Assembly (NCBI RefSeq): GCF_025398175.1
Contig: NZ_CP099734.1
Coordinates: forward strand, 1,240,001 to 1,304,000
Length of the DNA stretch: 64,000 nt
Reading direction: 5' to 3'
Origin: Photobacterium sp. TY1-4
GTDB taxonomy: Bacteria > Pseudomonadota > Gammaproteobacteria > Enterobacterales > Vibrionaceae
Under the pieces are notes generated by a model. It saw only the letters and a program-made list of their open reading frames with translations. It was not told where the DNA came from and ran no database searches. Position numbers and translations under genes: made by a program. This document shows positions 9,988-17,936 of this stretch, piece by piece; within the stretch, counting starts at the first letter, position 1, and the number at the start of each line of letters is the position of its first letter.

Positions 9988-10758
9988 ATGGAAATTTCTA
10001 TCGATATTTTGGCCATGTTATTTCTGGTCGCGGGGCTGGCCGGATTTATTGATGCAATTGCCGGGGGCGGCGGTCTGTTGACTGTGCCGGCGCTGCTGGC
10101 AGCCGGGATCCCACCGGCACAGACGTTGGCCACGAACAAGCTGCAAAGCTCATTTGGGAGTTTTTCTGCCACCCTGTATTTTGTGCGCAGCGGCCTGGTG
10201 CGCCTAAGTGACATGCGTAATGCTATCATCTGCACCTTCATCGGCTCGATGATTGGGGCAGAGCTGGTCCAGCGGATTGATGCCGGGATCTTAACCAGCC
10301 TGATCCCCGGCTTGCTGGTTGCTATTTCGCTCTATTTTTTGTTCGCACCCCAGGTGGGCCAGGGGGGTGGAACGCCGAAACTCTCGGATAACGCGTTTGC
10401 CCTGACGATTGGGACCGGTGTCGGATTTTATGACGGCTTTTTCGGACCGGGTACCGGTTCGTTGTTTACCGTGGGTTTTGTCGCGATAGCACAGTTGGGT
10501 CTGGTCGAAGCGACGGCGCGGACCAAGGTGCTGAACTTCACATCTAACATTGCCGCCCTGATGTTCTTTATCCTGGCCGGGTTACCGGTTTGGGAAGTGG
10601 GACTGATCATGGCGGTCGGCGGCTTTCTGGGTGCCCGCATGGGGGCCAAAGTTGCAGTGACCAAAGGACGGCAGCTGATCCGCCCGATGGTGGTGAGCAT
10701 CTCTATGCTGATGGCGCTGAAGCTGTTGTGGGAACAGCATCCGCAATGGTTTCAATAA
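9988..10758 (+). CDS. TSUP-family (TauE/SafE, YfcA-like) membrane permease
   Basis: The protein has 256 residues from ATG 9988 (MEISIDILAMLF). A longer frame from TTG 9886 exists, but its extra 34 residues are polar and unlike the family. Family signature features are GFIDAIAGGGGLLTVPALL near the N-terminus and its internal repeat GFYDGFFGPGTGSLF, with about 7-8 membrane segments. TSUP proteins export or import sulfite, sulfonates or other organic anions. The 3' end overlaps the convergent LysR gene by 56 bases. Substrate not predictable here. Confidence 0.88.
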   Translation: MEISIDILAMLFLVAGLAGFIDAIAGGGGLLTVPALLAAGIPPAQTLATNKLQSSFGSFSATLYFVRSGLVRLSDMRNAIICTFIGSMIGAELVQRIDAGILTSLIPGLLVAISLYFLFAPQVGQGGGTPKLSDNAFALTIGTGVGFYDGFFGPGTGSLFTVGFVAIAQLGLVEATARTKVLNFTSNIAALMFFILAGLPVWEVGLIMAVGGFLGARMGAKVAVTKGRQLIRPMVVSISMLMALKLLWEQHPQWFQ

Positions 10759-11563
10759 GTGCCTGAACCCGTGCGGAGCGATAGGTTTTATGCCGATAGC
10801 ATAGATGGACCGGGCGGGTGAGCTGGTCCAGAAACTCAAAATGATGACAGTATACCGGGTCGATTTTGAGCGCTTTGACAATTGAGTGTGGGATCAGCGC
10901 CGGGGCGACGCCGCCGAGCGCCAGCTGTGCGGAGGCGGTATAGGAATCCATTTCCATCAGCGGGAGGATCCCGGCCTGCTGGAGGAGACTGGCCTGATAG
11001 GCATTTGCCGGGTTTTTCAGATCATTCACCAGCAATCCGTCCGGTTGGCGGGTGAGCGGCTGGTGGCTGACGATGGTAAAGGGCTCATCCAGCAAATGCC
11101 GGGTGGCTAGCCCGTGGTGCGGCGGCAGGTGGCCGGCACAAAAGCCGATCGTGGCTTCGCCGGATTGGACCCGCTCGACAATGACCGGGGTGTGATGGGT
11201 CGAGATCGAGATATAGGGGTCAATACGCAGGTATTCGCCCAGTTGCTGGCCCAGATAACCGGCCACCAGGGTTTCCGAGCAGGCGAGGGAGATCAGGGTC
11301 TGATCCTGCACATGCTGCTGCTCAAAAATCAGCCCTTTGAGTTCACGATAGCTCGGACCGACGTTCCGGATCAGAGCGTCGGCATCGGCGGTCAGCTTAA
11401 TTCGCCGGCCGTCGGGCTCAACCAGTTTCTTTCCCAATCGCTTCTCTAGTCCGGAAATTCTTTTGCTGACCGCACTTTGGCTGATATACAAGGTGCTGCC
11501 TGCCTTACTCATCGTGCCTTCTTTGGCCAGGACCAATAAGGTCTCAATTCCTTCCAGTAGCAC
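10703..11563 (-). CDS. LysR-family transcriptional regulator
   Basis: The protein has 286 residues. The N-terminal winged helix-turn-helix includes LVLAKEGTMSKAGSTLYISQ and SAVSKRISGLEKRLGKKL. The C-terminal periplasmic-binding-like effector domain runs from about residue 90 to 270. It is convergent with and overlaps the TSUP permease gene by 56 bases, so it may regulate that transporter, but this is only positional inference. The first residues MLLEGIETLLVLAKEG are a normal LysR beginning. Confidence 0.9.
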   Translation of the reverse strand: MLLEGIETLLVLAKEGTMSKAGSTLYISQSAVSKRISGLEKRLGKKLVEPDGRRIKLTADADALIRNVGPSYRELKGLIFEQQHVQDQTLISLACSETLVAGYLGQQLGEYLRIDPYISISTHHTPVIVERVQSGEATIGFCAGHLPPHHGLATRHLLDEPFTIVSHQPLTRQPDGLLVNDLKNPANAYQASLLQQAGILPLMEMDSYTASAQLALGGVAPALIPHSIVKALKIDPVYCHHFEFLDQLTRPVHLCYRHKTYRSARVQALIETIADAVPTTASAPSA

Positions 11564-11754
11564 TCGATACTCCTAATCGCACGGGCTGTGTTGCCTTGGG
11601 GGATTTCGGGTGATTATATCCGCAAAGCTTTGCTTGAACAGCAGGAATCGGAGTCACAGGAGAAGTATCGTTCGGAAGGATAGGGTAACCAGAGCGGGAT
11701 GTGTCAAAGGCGTGGGGAGGGATAAAATATCGCGCAGGGAAAGAGAACACCTAA

Positions 11755-11774
11755 ATAGCCGGCTGGCCGGCTAT
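11755..11774 (-). terminator. Terminator of the MarR gene
   Basis: ATAGCCGGC-CA-GCCGGCTAT is a perfect 9-bp stem on the minus strand, starting 15 bases past the MarR stop. The following T-content is low (TTAGG), so termination strength is uncertain. Confidence 0.6.
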
Positions 11775-11789
11775 CTTTACCTCGCCCTG

Positions 11790-12281
11790 TCATTCTTCAG
11801 GTGGCGTTTCTTGCTTAGTGATACTGCCCACTTCAAGCACGGCGGCAACATCCAGGTGTTCTGCATTCATCATGGAAGAGATGCGCTGGACGGAAGACAG
11901 CAGCAGCGATTGCTCCCAGTCATCCAATTGTTGGAAACGGGAAATAAAACTTTCCTGAAGTAACATGGGAGCCTTGGCCAGGGACTCTTTCCCCTGTTCG
12001 GTCAGGTACGCATGGACTTTACGCTTATCCAGCTTACTGCGCTCACGGACGACCAGGCCGCGTTTTTCCAGGCGATCAAGGATGGTTGTCGCTGTCGCCT
12101 GACTCATATTGGTGTTGTTTGACAACTGACGAATAGTGACCTCGCCCGAGTCACGAATCGCTCGCATCAATACTAACTGAGGCCCTGTTAACCCTGCAAC
12201 CTTATTGAGTTTTCTCGAATGCAAATCGATAGCTCGAATAATCTGTCGAAGGGCAATGAGGACTTCTTCGTGCTTGTCCAT
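11790..12281 (-). CDS. MarR-family transcriptional regulator
   Basis: The protein has 163 residues from ATG 12281 (MDKHEEVLIALRQ), preceded by GGGAGAG. A longer frame to 12377 lacks a ribosome-binding site and adds non-family residues. The winged helix is clear: VTIRQLSNNTNMSQATATT, then ILDRLEKRGLVVRERSKLDK and the wing KRKVHAYLTEQGKE. MarR proteins are dimeric repressors responding to small phenolic or oxidative signals. It is divergent from the iron operon starting at 12.6 kb, with about 400 bases between; a regulatory link is possible but untested. Confidence 0.9.
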   Translation of the reverse strand: MDKHEEVLIALRQIIRAIDLHSRKLNKVAGLTGPQLVLMRAIRDSGEVTIRQLSNNTNMSQATATTILDRLEKRGLVVRERSKLDKRKVHAYLTEQGKESLAKAPMLLQESFISRFQQLDDWEQSLLLSSVQRISSMMNAEHLDVAAVLEVGSITKQETPPEE

Positions 12282-12604
12282 TTTACTCTCCCAAATCAGT
12301 TGCCGCGAAGGTACATGAATATCAATAAACATGAAAGACTTAGTTGCGACAAACGCGATAAAACTGCAATTCCTCAATGGAATTATCGCTGTATTGGCAA
12401 ATTAGCACAATTGCCGGGGCATATTCGAGCTTGAAATCATCCGAGGTGAGTGAGTCGTTACTTTGAAATGCTCGCAGTAAGGTTCGATAATCGAACTGAA
12501 TTTACTGTGTGGATATGGTTGCACATAAGCGCGTTGTTTTTCTTTATCCTTTTATTTATTGAGTGATTTGCTATTTCAAAGTGTAAAAAAGTTCGCTAAA
12601 ATGG
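12282..12604. other. Divergent intergenic region between MarR gene and iron operon
   Basis: This 320-base AT-rich stretch must hold the promoters of both divergent units. TAAAAT at 12597-12602, just upstream of the Fur box, is a possible -10 for the iron operon, but no well-spaced -35 was found. No gene is supported. Confidence 0.5.
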
Positions 12605-12623
12605 GTGAATAATAATGATTCTC
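12605..12623 (+). promoter_or_regulatory. Candidate Fur box
   Basis: The 19-mer GTGAATAATAATGATTCTC matches the consensus GATAATGATAATCATTATC at 14 of 19 positions by eye. It sits 64-82 bases before the imelysin start, overlapping or just downstream of the likely promoter. It would give iron repression of the 12.7-17.6 kb operon. Operons of this gene content are known to be Fur-controlled in Pseudomonas. Confidence 0.7.
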
Positions 12624-12686
12624 ACTAGCGTAAAGATTTGCGAGAGTGACTTGGGTATAGCAGTTTTTAAAAGGATGAAGATCAGA

Positions 12687-13943
12687 ATGAACACGAGATT
12701 TACCCGTAACCTGATTGCTGCGTCGCTGTTGACGCTACCGGCATTTGCACAAGCGGCTCCAACCAAGGCCGACGTTGTTGAGCATTATGCTGACATCGCT
12801 CACAGCGTATTCAGTGATGCCCTGACCACGGCGCAATCACTGGATAAAGCGATTGACACGCTGATCGCAAATCCGTCAGAAGCGAACCTGAACAAAGCCC
12901 GTGAGGCCTGGAAAGCGGCCCGTGTTCCTTACCAGCAGTCAGAAGTGTTCCGTTTTGGTAATGCCGTGGTTGATGACTGGGAAGGTCAGCTGAACGCCTG
13001 GCCACTGGATGAAGGCCTGATTGACTACGTTGCGAATGACTACCACTACGAGTTGGGTAATGAAGGCGCGAAGGCGAACATCATCGCTAATCAGGCGCTG
13101 CAAATCGGCAACAGCCAAATTGATGTTTCCAAGATCACTCCTGAGCTGCTGGCCGATCTGAACGAGCTGGGTGGTTCTGAAGCCAACGTGGCAACAGGCT
13201 ACCACGCGATTGAATTCCTGCTGTGGGGCCAGGATCTGAACGGCACAAACACGGGGGCCGGTGAGCGTCAGTACACGGACTTTGCTGAAGGTGAAGCTTG
13301 TACCAATGACCACTGTGATCGTCGTCGCGCGTACCTGAAAGCTGCTTCTGAGCTGCTGCAAAGCGACCTGACCTGGATGACCCAGCAGTGGGCTGCGAAC
13401 GTGAAGGGCAATTACCGTACTGAACTGCTGGCTGATTCGCCGGAGAACGGTCTGCGTAAAATGCTGTTCGGCATGGGCTCTCTGTCGCTGGGTGAGCTGG
13501 CGGGTGAGCGCATGAAAGTTGCGCTGGAAGCCAACTCAACAGAAGACGAGCACGATTGCTTCTCGGATAACACCCACTACTCCCATTACTACAACGAGCA
13601 AGGGATCTATAACGTTTACACCGGGACTTATATGCGTGTAAACGGAACGCTGGTTTCTGGTCCGGGTATCCACGCCCTGGTTGAGCAGAAAGACAAGCAA
13701 GCGGCAAAAGAAATCCAGGCTGAGTTTGACCGTGCCCGCAGCCAGGTGTACACCCTGGTCCACTCTGCAGAGAAGAAAAATCAGCACTTTGATCAGCTGA
13801 TTGCTGCTAACAATAAAGCTGGTAATGCGCTGGTGACAGAATCAATTTCTGCACTGGTGAAACAAACGGCTGAGATCGAACGTGCGGCCAGCATCATTGG
13901 GATAAGTAACCTGAATCCGGATACGGCTGACCACCAGTTCTAA
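12687..13943 (+). CDS. Imelysin-family (IrpA/ICMP-like) iron-regulated periplasmic protein
   Basis: The protein has about 418 residues from ATG 12687, whose signal peptide ends LPAFAQA. ATG 12675 is an alternative start that overlaps the AAGGATGA sequence which could serve as ribosome-binding site. The imelysin GxHxxE motif is present as GYHAIEFLLWGQD, in a two-repeat helical fold. Several Cys residues (EACTNDHCDRR; HDCFSDNT) could form disulfides. Imelysins are periplasmic or surface iron-regulated proteins related to EfeO; a peptidase role has been debated. It is the first gene of the operon, behind a Fur box. Confidence 0.9.
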   Translation: MNTRFTRNLIAASLLTLPAFAQAAPTKADVVEHYADIAHSVFSDALTTAQSLDKAIDTLIANPSEANLNKAREAWKAARVPYQQSEVFRFGNAVVDDWEGQLNAWPLDEGLIDYVANDYHYELGNEGAKANIIANQALQIGNSQIDVSKITPELLADLNELGGSEANVATGYHAIEFLLWGQDLNGTNTGAGERQYTDFAEGEACTNDHCDRRRAYLKAASELLQSDLTWMTQQWAANVKGNYRTELLADSPENGLRKMLFGMGSLSLGELAGERMKVALEANSTEDEHDCFSDNTHYSHYYNEQGIYNVYTGTYMRVNGTLVSGPGIHALVEQKDKQAAKEIQAEFDRARSQVYTLVHSAEKKNQHFDQLIAANNKAGNALVTESISALVKQTAEIERAASIIGISNLNPDTADHQF

Positions 13944-13977
13944 GCTACCTGTTGAGCTGAAGAATAAAAATAAAATG

Positions 13978-13999
13978 AAGGGCTCGGTTGAGCCCTTTT
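13978..13999 (+). terminator. Hairpin between imelysin and di-haem genes
   Basis: AAGGGCTC-GGTT-GAGCCCTT followed by TTC is an 8-bp stem within the operon. It may act as an attenuating terminator or processing site that raises the level of the first gene relative to the rest. Confidence 0.6.
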
Positions 14000-14027
14000 C
14001 AATATGAAAATCAGTTGAGTGTGTCAT

Positions 14028-15452
14028 ATGAAGTTGTACTTAACGGCAGCATGGATCTCGATCGCTGCATGCTCTCTACCAACCTTTGCCCAAGAAGCCG
14101 CGCCCGAATCCAAAATTGCATCCAACCCTACCCTGAAGTCCGGTGGTGGCACCACAGTCAATAAATCCGGCCCGAATGCTTTTTCTCTCCCGGCGGCCAA
14201 CTTGCCGATGTCGAAACGCCTGGATTTTAGTGTCGGGAACAGTTTTTTTCGAAACCCTTGGGTTCAGGCACCGGCAACCACCGATGCCCGGGATGGCCTG
14301 GGGCCGATTTTCAACACCAACGGGTGCCAGAACTGTCATATCAAGGACGGCCGGGGCCATCCACCGGAGGCGGGGGATGGCAATGCCGTCTCAATGTTGG
14401 TGCGTTTGAGTATTCCGGCGACTACCGCGGAGCAGCAGCGAGCGCTGATTGTCGGCGGGGTGATCCCGGATCCGATTTATGGCGATCAGCTGCAGGATTT
14501 TGCCAATCCGGGTGCCAAACCGGAAGGGCAGGTGGCGGTGACTTATCGCGACGTTCCGGTAACTTTTGCTGATGGAGACGTGGTTACGTTGCGCCAGCCC
14601 GAGGTGTCGATTTCTGATCTCAATTATGGCGCCCTGCATCCGGATGTCATGCTCTCGGCACGTATCGCCCCGCCGATGATTGGCCTTGGCCTGCTGGAGC
14701 AAATTCCGGAACACACACTTGAAGCCTTTGCCCGCGAGCAGCACGAAGCGGGGCAGGGGGTATCCGGGAAACTGAACAAGGTCTGGGATGTCCAGCAGCA
14801 GAAAACCGTGACCGGCCGCTTTGGCTGGAAAGCCGGCCAGCCGACGGTCATGCAGCAAAATGCGGCCGCCTTTAACGGCGATGTCGGCCTGACCAGCCGA
14901 CTGTTCCCGCAGGAGAACTGCACGGCGCAACAAACGGTCTGTACGGAGCTGCCGAGTGGCGGTGAGCCGGAAGTCAGCGACAACGTGCTGAACTTCGTTG
15001 AATTTTATGCCCGTCACCTGGCGGTACCGGCACGCCGGAATGTGGATGACCCGCAAGTGAAACTGGGTGAGTCTCTGTTTACTAAGGTCGGCTGTGAAAG
15101 CTGTCACCGTACATCCGTCGAAACGGCAAAGAATGACGCCCTGCCGGCGCTGTCGGAGCAGTTGATCCATCCGTATACCGATTTGCTGCTGCACGATATG
15201 GGCGAAGGGCTGGCGGATCACCGCGGTGAATTCCTGGCCAATGGCCGTGAATGGCGCACCGCACCGCTGTGGGGGATTGGCTATACCGAAGAAGTGAACG
15301 GCCACAGTTACTTCCTTCATGACGGTCGGGCCCGCAATTTAATGGAAGCAATTCTCTGGCATGGCGGTGAAGCACAGCAAAGTCGTGATAAAGTGTTGAT
15401 GCTCACTAAGAATGAGCGCGATGCATTGGTTGCCTTTTTGCAATCGTTATAG
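14028..15452 (+). CDS. Di-haem oxidoreductase (DUF1111, thiol-oxidoreductase family)
   Basis: The protein has 474 residues from ATG 14028 with a Sec signal ending PTFAQ. Two c-haem motifs are present: CQNCH (Cys100) and CESCH near residue 350, the latter in the KVGCESCHRTSVETAKND context. This matches periplasmic di-haem proteins related to cytochrome c peroxidase that occur with imelysins in Fur-regulated clusters. A conserved C-terminal block RTAPLWGIGYTEEVNGHSYF then HDGRARNLMEAILWHGGEA is typical. It probably takes part in periplasmic redox handling of iron; the exact reaction is unknown. It is followed 9 bases later by the next gene. Confidence 0.9.
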   Translation: MKLYLTAAWISIAACSLPTFAQEAAPESKIASNPTLKSGGGTTVNKSGPNAFSLPAANLPMSKRLDFSVGNSFFRNPWVQAPATTDARDGLGPIFNTNGCQNCHIKDGRGHPPEAGDGNAVSMLVRLSIPATTAEQQRALIVGGVIPDPIYGDQLQDFANPGAKPEGQVAVTYRDVPVTFADGDVVTLRQPEVSISDLNYGALHPDVMLSARIAPPMIGLGLLEQIPEHTLEAFAREQHEAGQGVSGKLNKVWDVQQQKTVTGRFGWKAGQPTVMQQNAAAFNGDVGLTSRLFPQENCTAQQTVCTELPSGGEPEVSDNVLNFVEFYARHLAVPARRNVDDPQVKLGESLFTKVGCESCHRTSVETAKNDALPALSEQLIHPYTDLLLHDMGEGLADHRGEFLANGREWRTAPLWGIGYTEEVNGHSYFLHDGRARNLMEAILWHGGEAQQSRDKVLMLTKNERDALVAFLQSL

Positions 15453-15461
15453 GGAGAAAGC

Positions 15462-16463
15462 ATGAAAAGTTCTGTATTGTCAGTGGCCGCCGCAGCGCTG
15501 CTGATGACAGGTTGCCAAGAGCAGCAGACGATGAGTGAGGCGGTGCACCAGTTGCATGTCACGTCGGCTGAGGATTTTACGAAAGCTGCCGGGCAGCTGA
15601 ACCAGGACCTGGAAGCCGTTTGTGAAAGCTACAGCCCGGCCTCGCTGGCTGCGGCGCAGCAGTCCTGGCGCCAAGCCATGGATCGCTGGATGGTCTTTCA
15701 GGGTCGGGATAAAGGCAGTGAAGCGGCGTTGGCGCTAAGCTGGCAAATTCAATTCTGGCCGGACAAGAAGAATATTACCGGAGTCAAGCTCAGCCAGATG
15801 CTGAAACAGGACAAAGCCTGGACGGTCGCGGATGTAGCTGGGCAGAGTGTCGCCGTGCAGGGGCTGGGCGCAACCGAATGGTTCTTGTATGAGCATGCAG
15901 ATCAGCTTGCAAACGGTCAGGGCTGTGCTCTGGCAGGCGCCATCGGCGGCCGACTCCAGCAAAGCAGTGAGCAACTGCTGGCGGCTTGGCAGAACAATCC
16001 GTGGCAGCAGATGACGCCGCAAATGGCGCTGGGTGAGTATCTGGGTGCGCTGAATAACCAGCTTGATTACAGTATGAAAAAACTGGGTCGACCGCTGGGG
16101 AAACCGGGCTCACCGAAGCCGTATCAGGCCGAGGCCTGGCGTTCACAAACCTCGCTGAGCCACCTGAAAGCCAGCGTGGCTGCAATGCAGCAGCTGTATC
16201 TGGCCGGTGGCCACGGGATCGATGCCTTGTTGCGAGAGCAGGGCTTTGGCGAGACGGCAGATCGGATCAATAACCAGTTCGCGTCTTTGCTGGCCGACTG
16301 GCCGCAGTCGGACGCCATGGTGCCGATGCTGAAAACTGTGGCGGGGTATCGCGAGCTGCTGAAGATTTACAACGGCCTGGAATACATCCGGATTGCGTTG
16401 CATGATGAGGTGGCCCCGGAATTGAAAGTAGTCGTGGGGTTCAATGCAACCGATGGTGACTGA
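15462..16463 (+). CDS. Second imelysin-like lipoprotein
   Basis: This 333-residue protein has lipobox LMTGC (Cys18), so it is membrane anchored. The imelysin fold is indicated by AAQQSWRQAMDRWMVFQGRD and QGLGATEWFLYEH. The classical GxHxxE His is replaced (GATEWFLY), as in the lipoprotein partner subgroup. AGGGAGAAAGC precedes the ATG. Its last 20 bases overlap the DUF1513 gene, suggesting translational coupling. Together with the first imelysin it brackets the di-haem gene. Confidence 0.87.
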   Translation: MKSSVLSVAAAALLMTGCQEQQTMSEAVHQLHVTSAEDFTKAAGQLNQDLEAVCESYSPASLAAAQQSWRQAMDRWMVFQGRDKGSEAALALSWQIQFWPDKKNITGVKLSQMLKQDKAWTVADVAGQSVAVQGLGATEWFLYEHADQLANGQGCALAGAIGGRLQQSSEQLLAAWQNNPWQQMTPQMALGEYLGALNNQLDYSMKKLGRPLGKPGSPKPYQAEAWRSQTSLSHLKASVAAMQQLYLAGGHGIDALLREQGFGETADRINNQFASLLADWPQSDAMVPMLKTVAGYRELLKIYNGLEYIRIALHDEVAPELKVVVGFNATDGD

Positions 16464-17553
16464 TACAACACGACGGAAGTTACTGCGTGCGGCCCTGGGG
16501 GCCGCCACGCTGGCACCGGTAGCAACAGCCCTGACGGCATGCAGTGGTACAACTGCGACGGCCCAGGCGACCCCGCGGATCATCGGATGCAGCCGGACCG
16601 CCAAGGGCAACTATGCGCTGGTCGTGGCCTCCCGGGATGGTCAGCCGATTTATCGCTGTGCTCTGCCGGGTCGAGGTCATGGGGTGGCCCTGCAACCGGG
16701 CGGCGCCCTGGCGGCAGCTTTCAGTCGGCGTCCGGGACAGTACCTGCAGGTGCTCGACTATCGCAGCGGGGAAGAATGGCCGATCCGGGCAGCGGATCCC
16801 GACCGGCACTTTTACGGCCACGGGGTATTTTCGGCCGACGGTCAGTATCTCTACGCCACGGAAGGGGTTAGCACCACCAGTGAAGGGGTGATCGGGGTTT
16901 ACCAAGTGACACCGGGCCTGCCGAAGGTGGCTGAGTATACAGGATTTGGCATTGGTCCCCATGAAGTCGTGCGGATTGACGAGCATACCCTGGCAATCGG
17001 TGTCGGCGGTGTTCACACGCAGGGGCGAACGCCGCTGAATCTGGACACCATGCAACCGGCCCTGGTGTATCTGGATGCCCGTAACGGCGCGTTGCTGGAG
17101 AAGGTCACCCTGGCGGACAAGCGCCTGAGTATCCGCCACCTGAGCGTGACGGATAGCGGTGAAGTAGCGTGCGGCCAGCAGTACCGGGGAGAGCCGGAGC
17201 AGGCAGCCCCGCTGGTGGCGCTGCATCGCCGGGGGGAGCCGCTTCGCCAGTTGCTGGCCGAAGATGAGCAGTGGCTGCGGTTTAACCACTATATTGCCAG
17301 CATCGCCAGTGTCGATGGCTATTTGCTCGCGACTTCTCCACGGGGGAATTGCTACGGGATTTGGCATGAAGCCAGCCGCGAGCTGGTTGAAATCCGCCCG
17401 TTAGTGGATGCCTCCGGTGTGGGGGTGATCCAAGGTGAATGGCTGGTCGGCTCCGGCTCCGGCAAAGTGCTGACCATCACGCCGCCCGCCAGTGTCGTCG
17501 GGTTCCAAAGCCCGGTGATGTGGGACAATCACTGGAATGTGCTGCCGGGGTAA
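16444..17553 (+). CDS. DUF1513 protein, probable Tat-exported lipoprotein
   Basis: The protein has 369 residues, overlapping the previous gene by 20 bases. A Tat-like signal TTRRKLLRAALGAATL leads to a lipobox LTAC (Cys33). The remainder reads as a beta-propeller (repeated strands such as GHGVFSADGQYLYATEGVST and VVRIDEHTLAIGVGGVHT) and matches DUF1513. This family regularly ends imelysin/di-haem operons. Function unknown. ATG 16453 (MVTDTT) is an alternative start. No obvious terminator follows. Confidence 0.88.
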   Translation: MQPMVTDTTRRKLLRAALGAATLAPVATALTACSGTTATAQATPRIIGCSRTAKGNYALVVASRDGQPIYRCALPGRGHGVALQPGGALAAAFSRRPGQYLQVLDYRSGEEWPIRAADPDRHFYGHGVFSADGQYLYATEGVSTTSEGVIGVYQVTPGLPKVAEYTGFGIGPHEVVRIDEHTLAIGVGGVHTQGRTPLNLDTMQPALVYLDARNGALLEKVTLADKRLSIRHLSVTDSGEVACGQQYRGEPEQAAPLVALHRRGEPLRQLLAEDEQWLRFNHYIASIASVDGYLLATSPRGNCYGIWHEASRELVEIRPLVDASGVGVIQGEWLVGSGSGKVLTITPPASVVGFQSPVMWDNHWNVLPG

Positions 17554-17936
17554 CCGGCAGCCACTACGATCGGGCTGCCACAACCGGGTACCCACCACGA
17601 CGGAAACCTGGCTTCCTGTCAAGCGCCATCGGCTGGACTATCACCTTTCTGGGACAAAATCGTCTGCCGTGGCGCTTATACCTGCCGTCGCCATTTTCTG
17701 ACTTGCTTTGTTTGCCGTTGGGTAAGTTGCTCTCTTTTTGAACATCCGTCTCTCTGCTCAGCCTTCCCGTGTTCCGCTCTCCTTGAGTCGCTATCTCTCT
17801 GAAAGGCAAGTTTAACGCGCTTTTCCACTGGTCGAGTTTAAGTATTGAAACATTTCTGCTCCGCAGCACCGACTAAATTTAAGTCCGTCACGCTTCGAAT
17901 TTGCCATACTTAAAATGTTGTAGACGGGGAGCTCCC
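17554..17936. other. Intergenic gap upstream of ldtD
   Basis: This 383-base stretch has no supported gene. A 101-codon minus frame (17564-17869) has no ribosome-binding site and a low-quality, basic composition. The region should contain the 3' end of the iron operon and the ldtD promoter. No strong terminator was found. Confidence 0.5.

Noticed and set aside
14391..15320. 310-codon minus frame opposite the di-haem gene
   Set aside because: The sense strand encodes a recognisable di-haem oxidoreductase.
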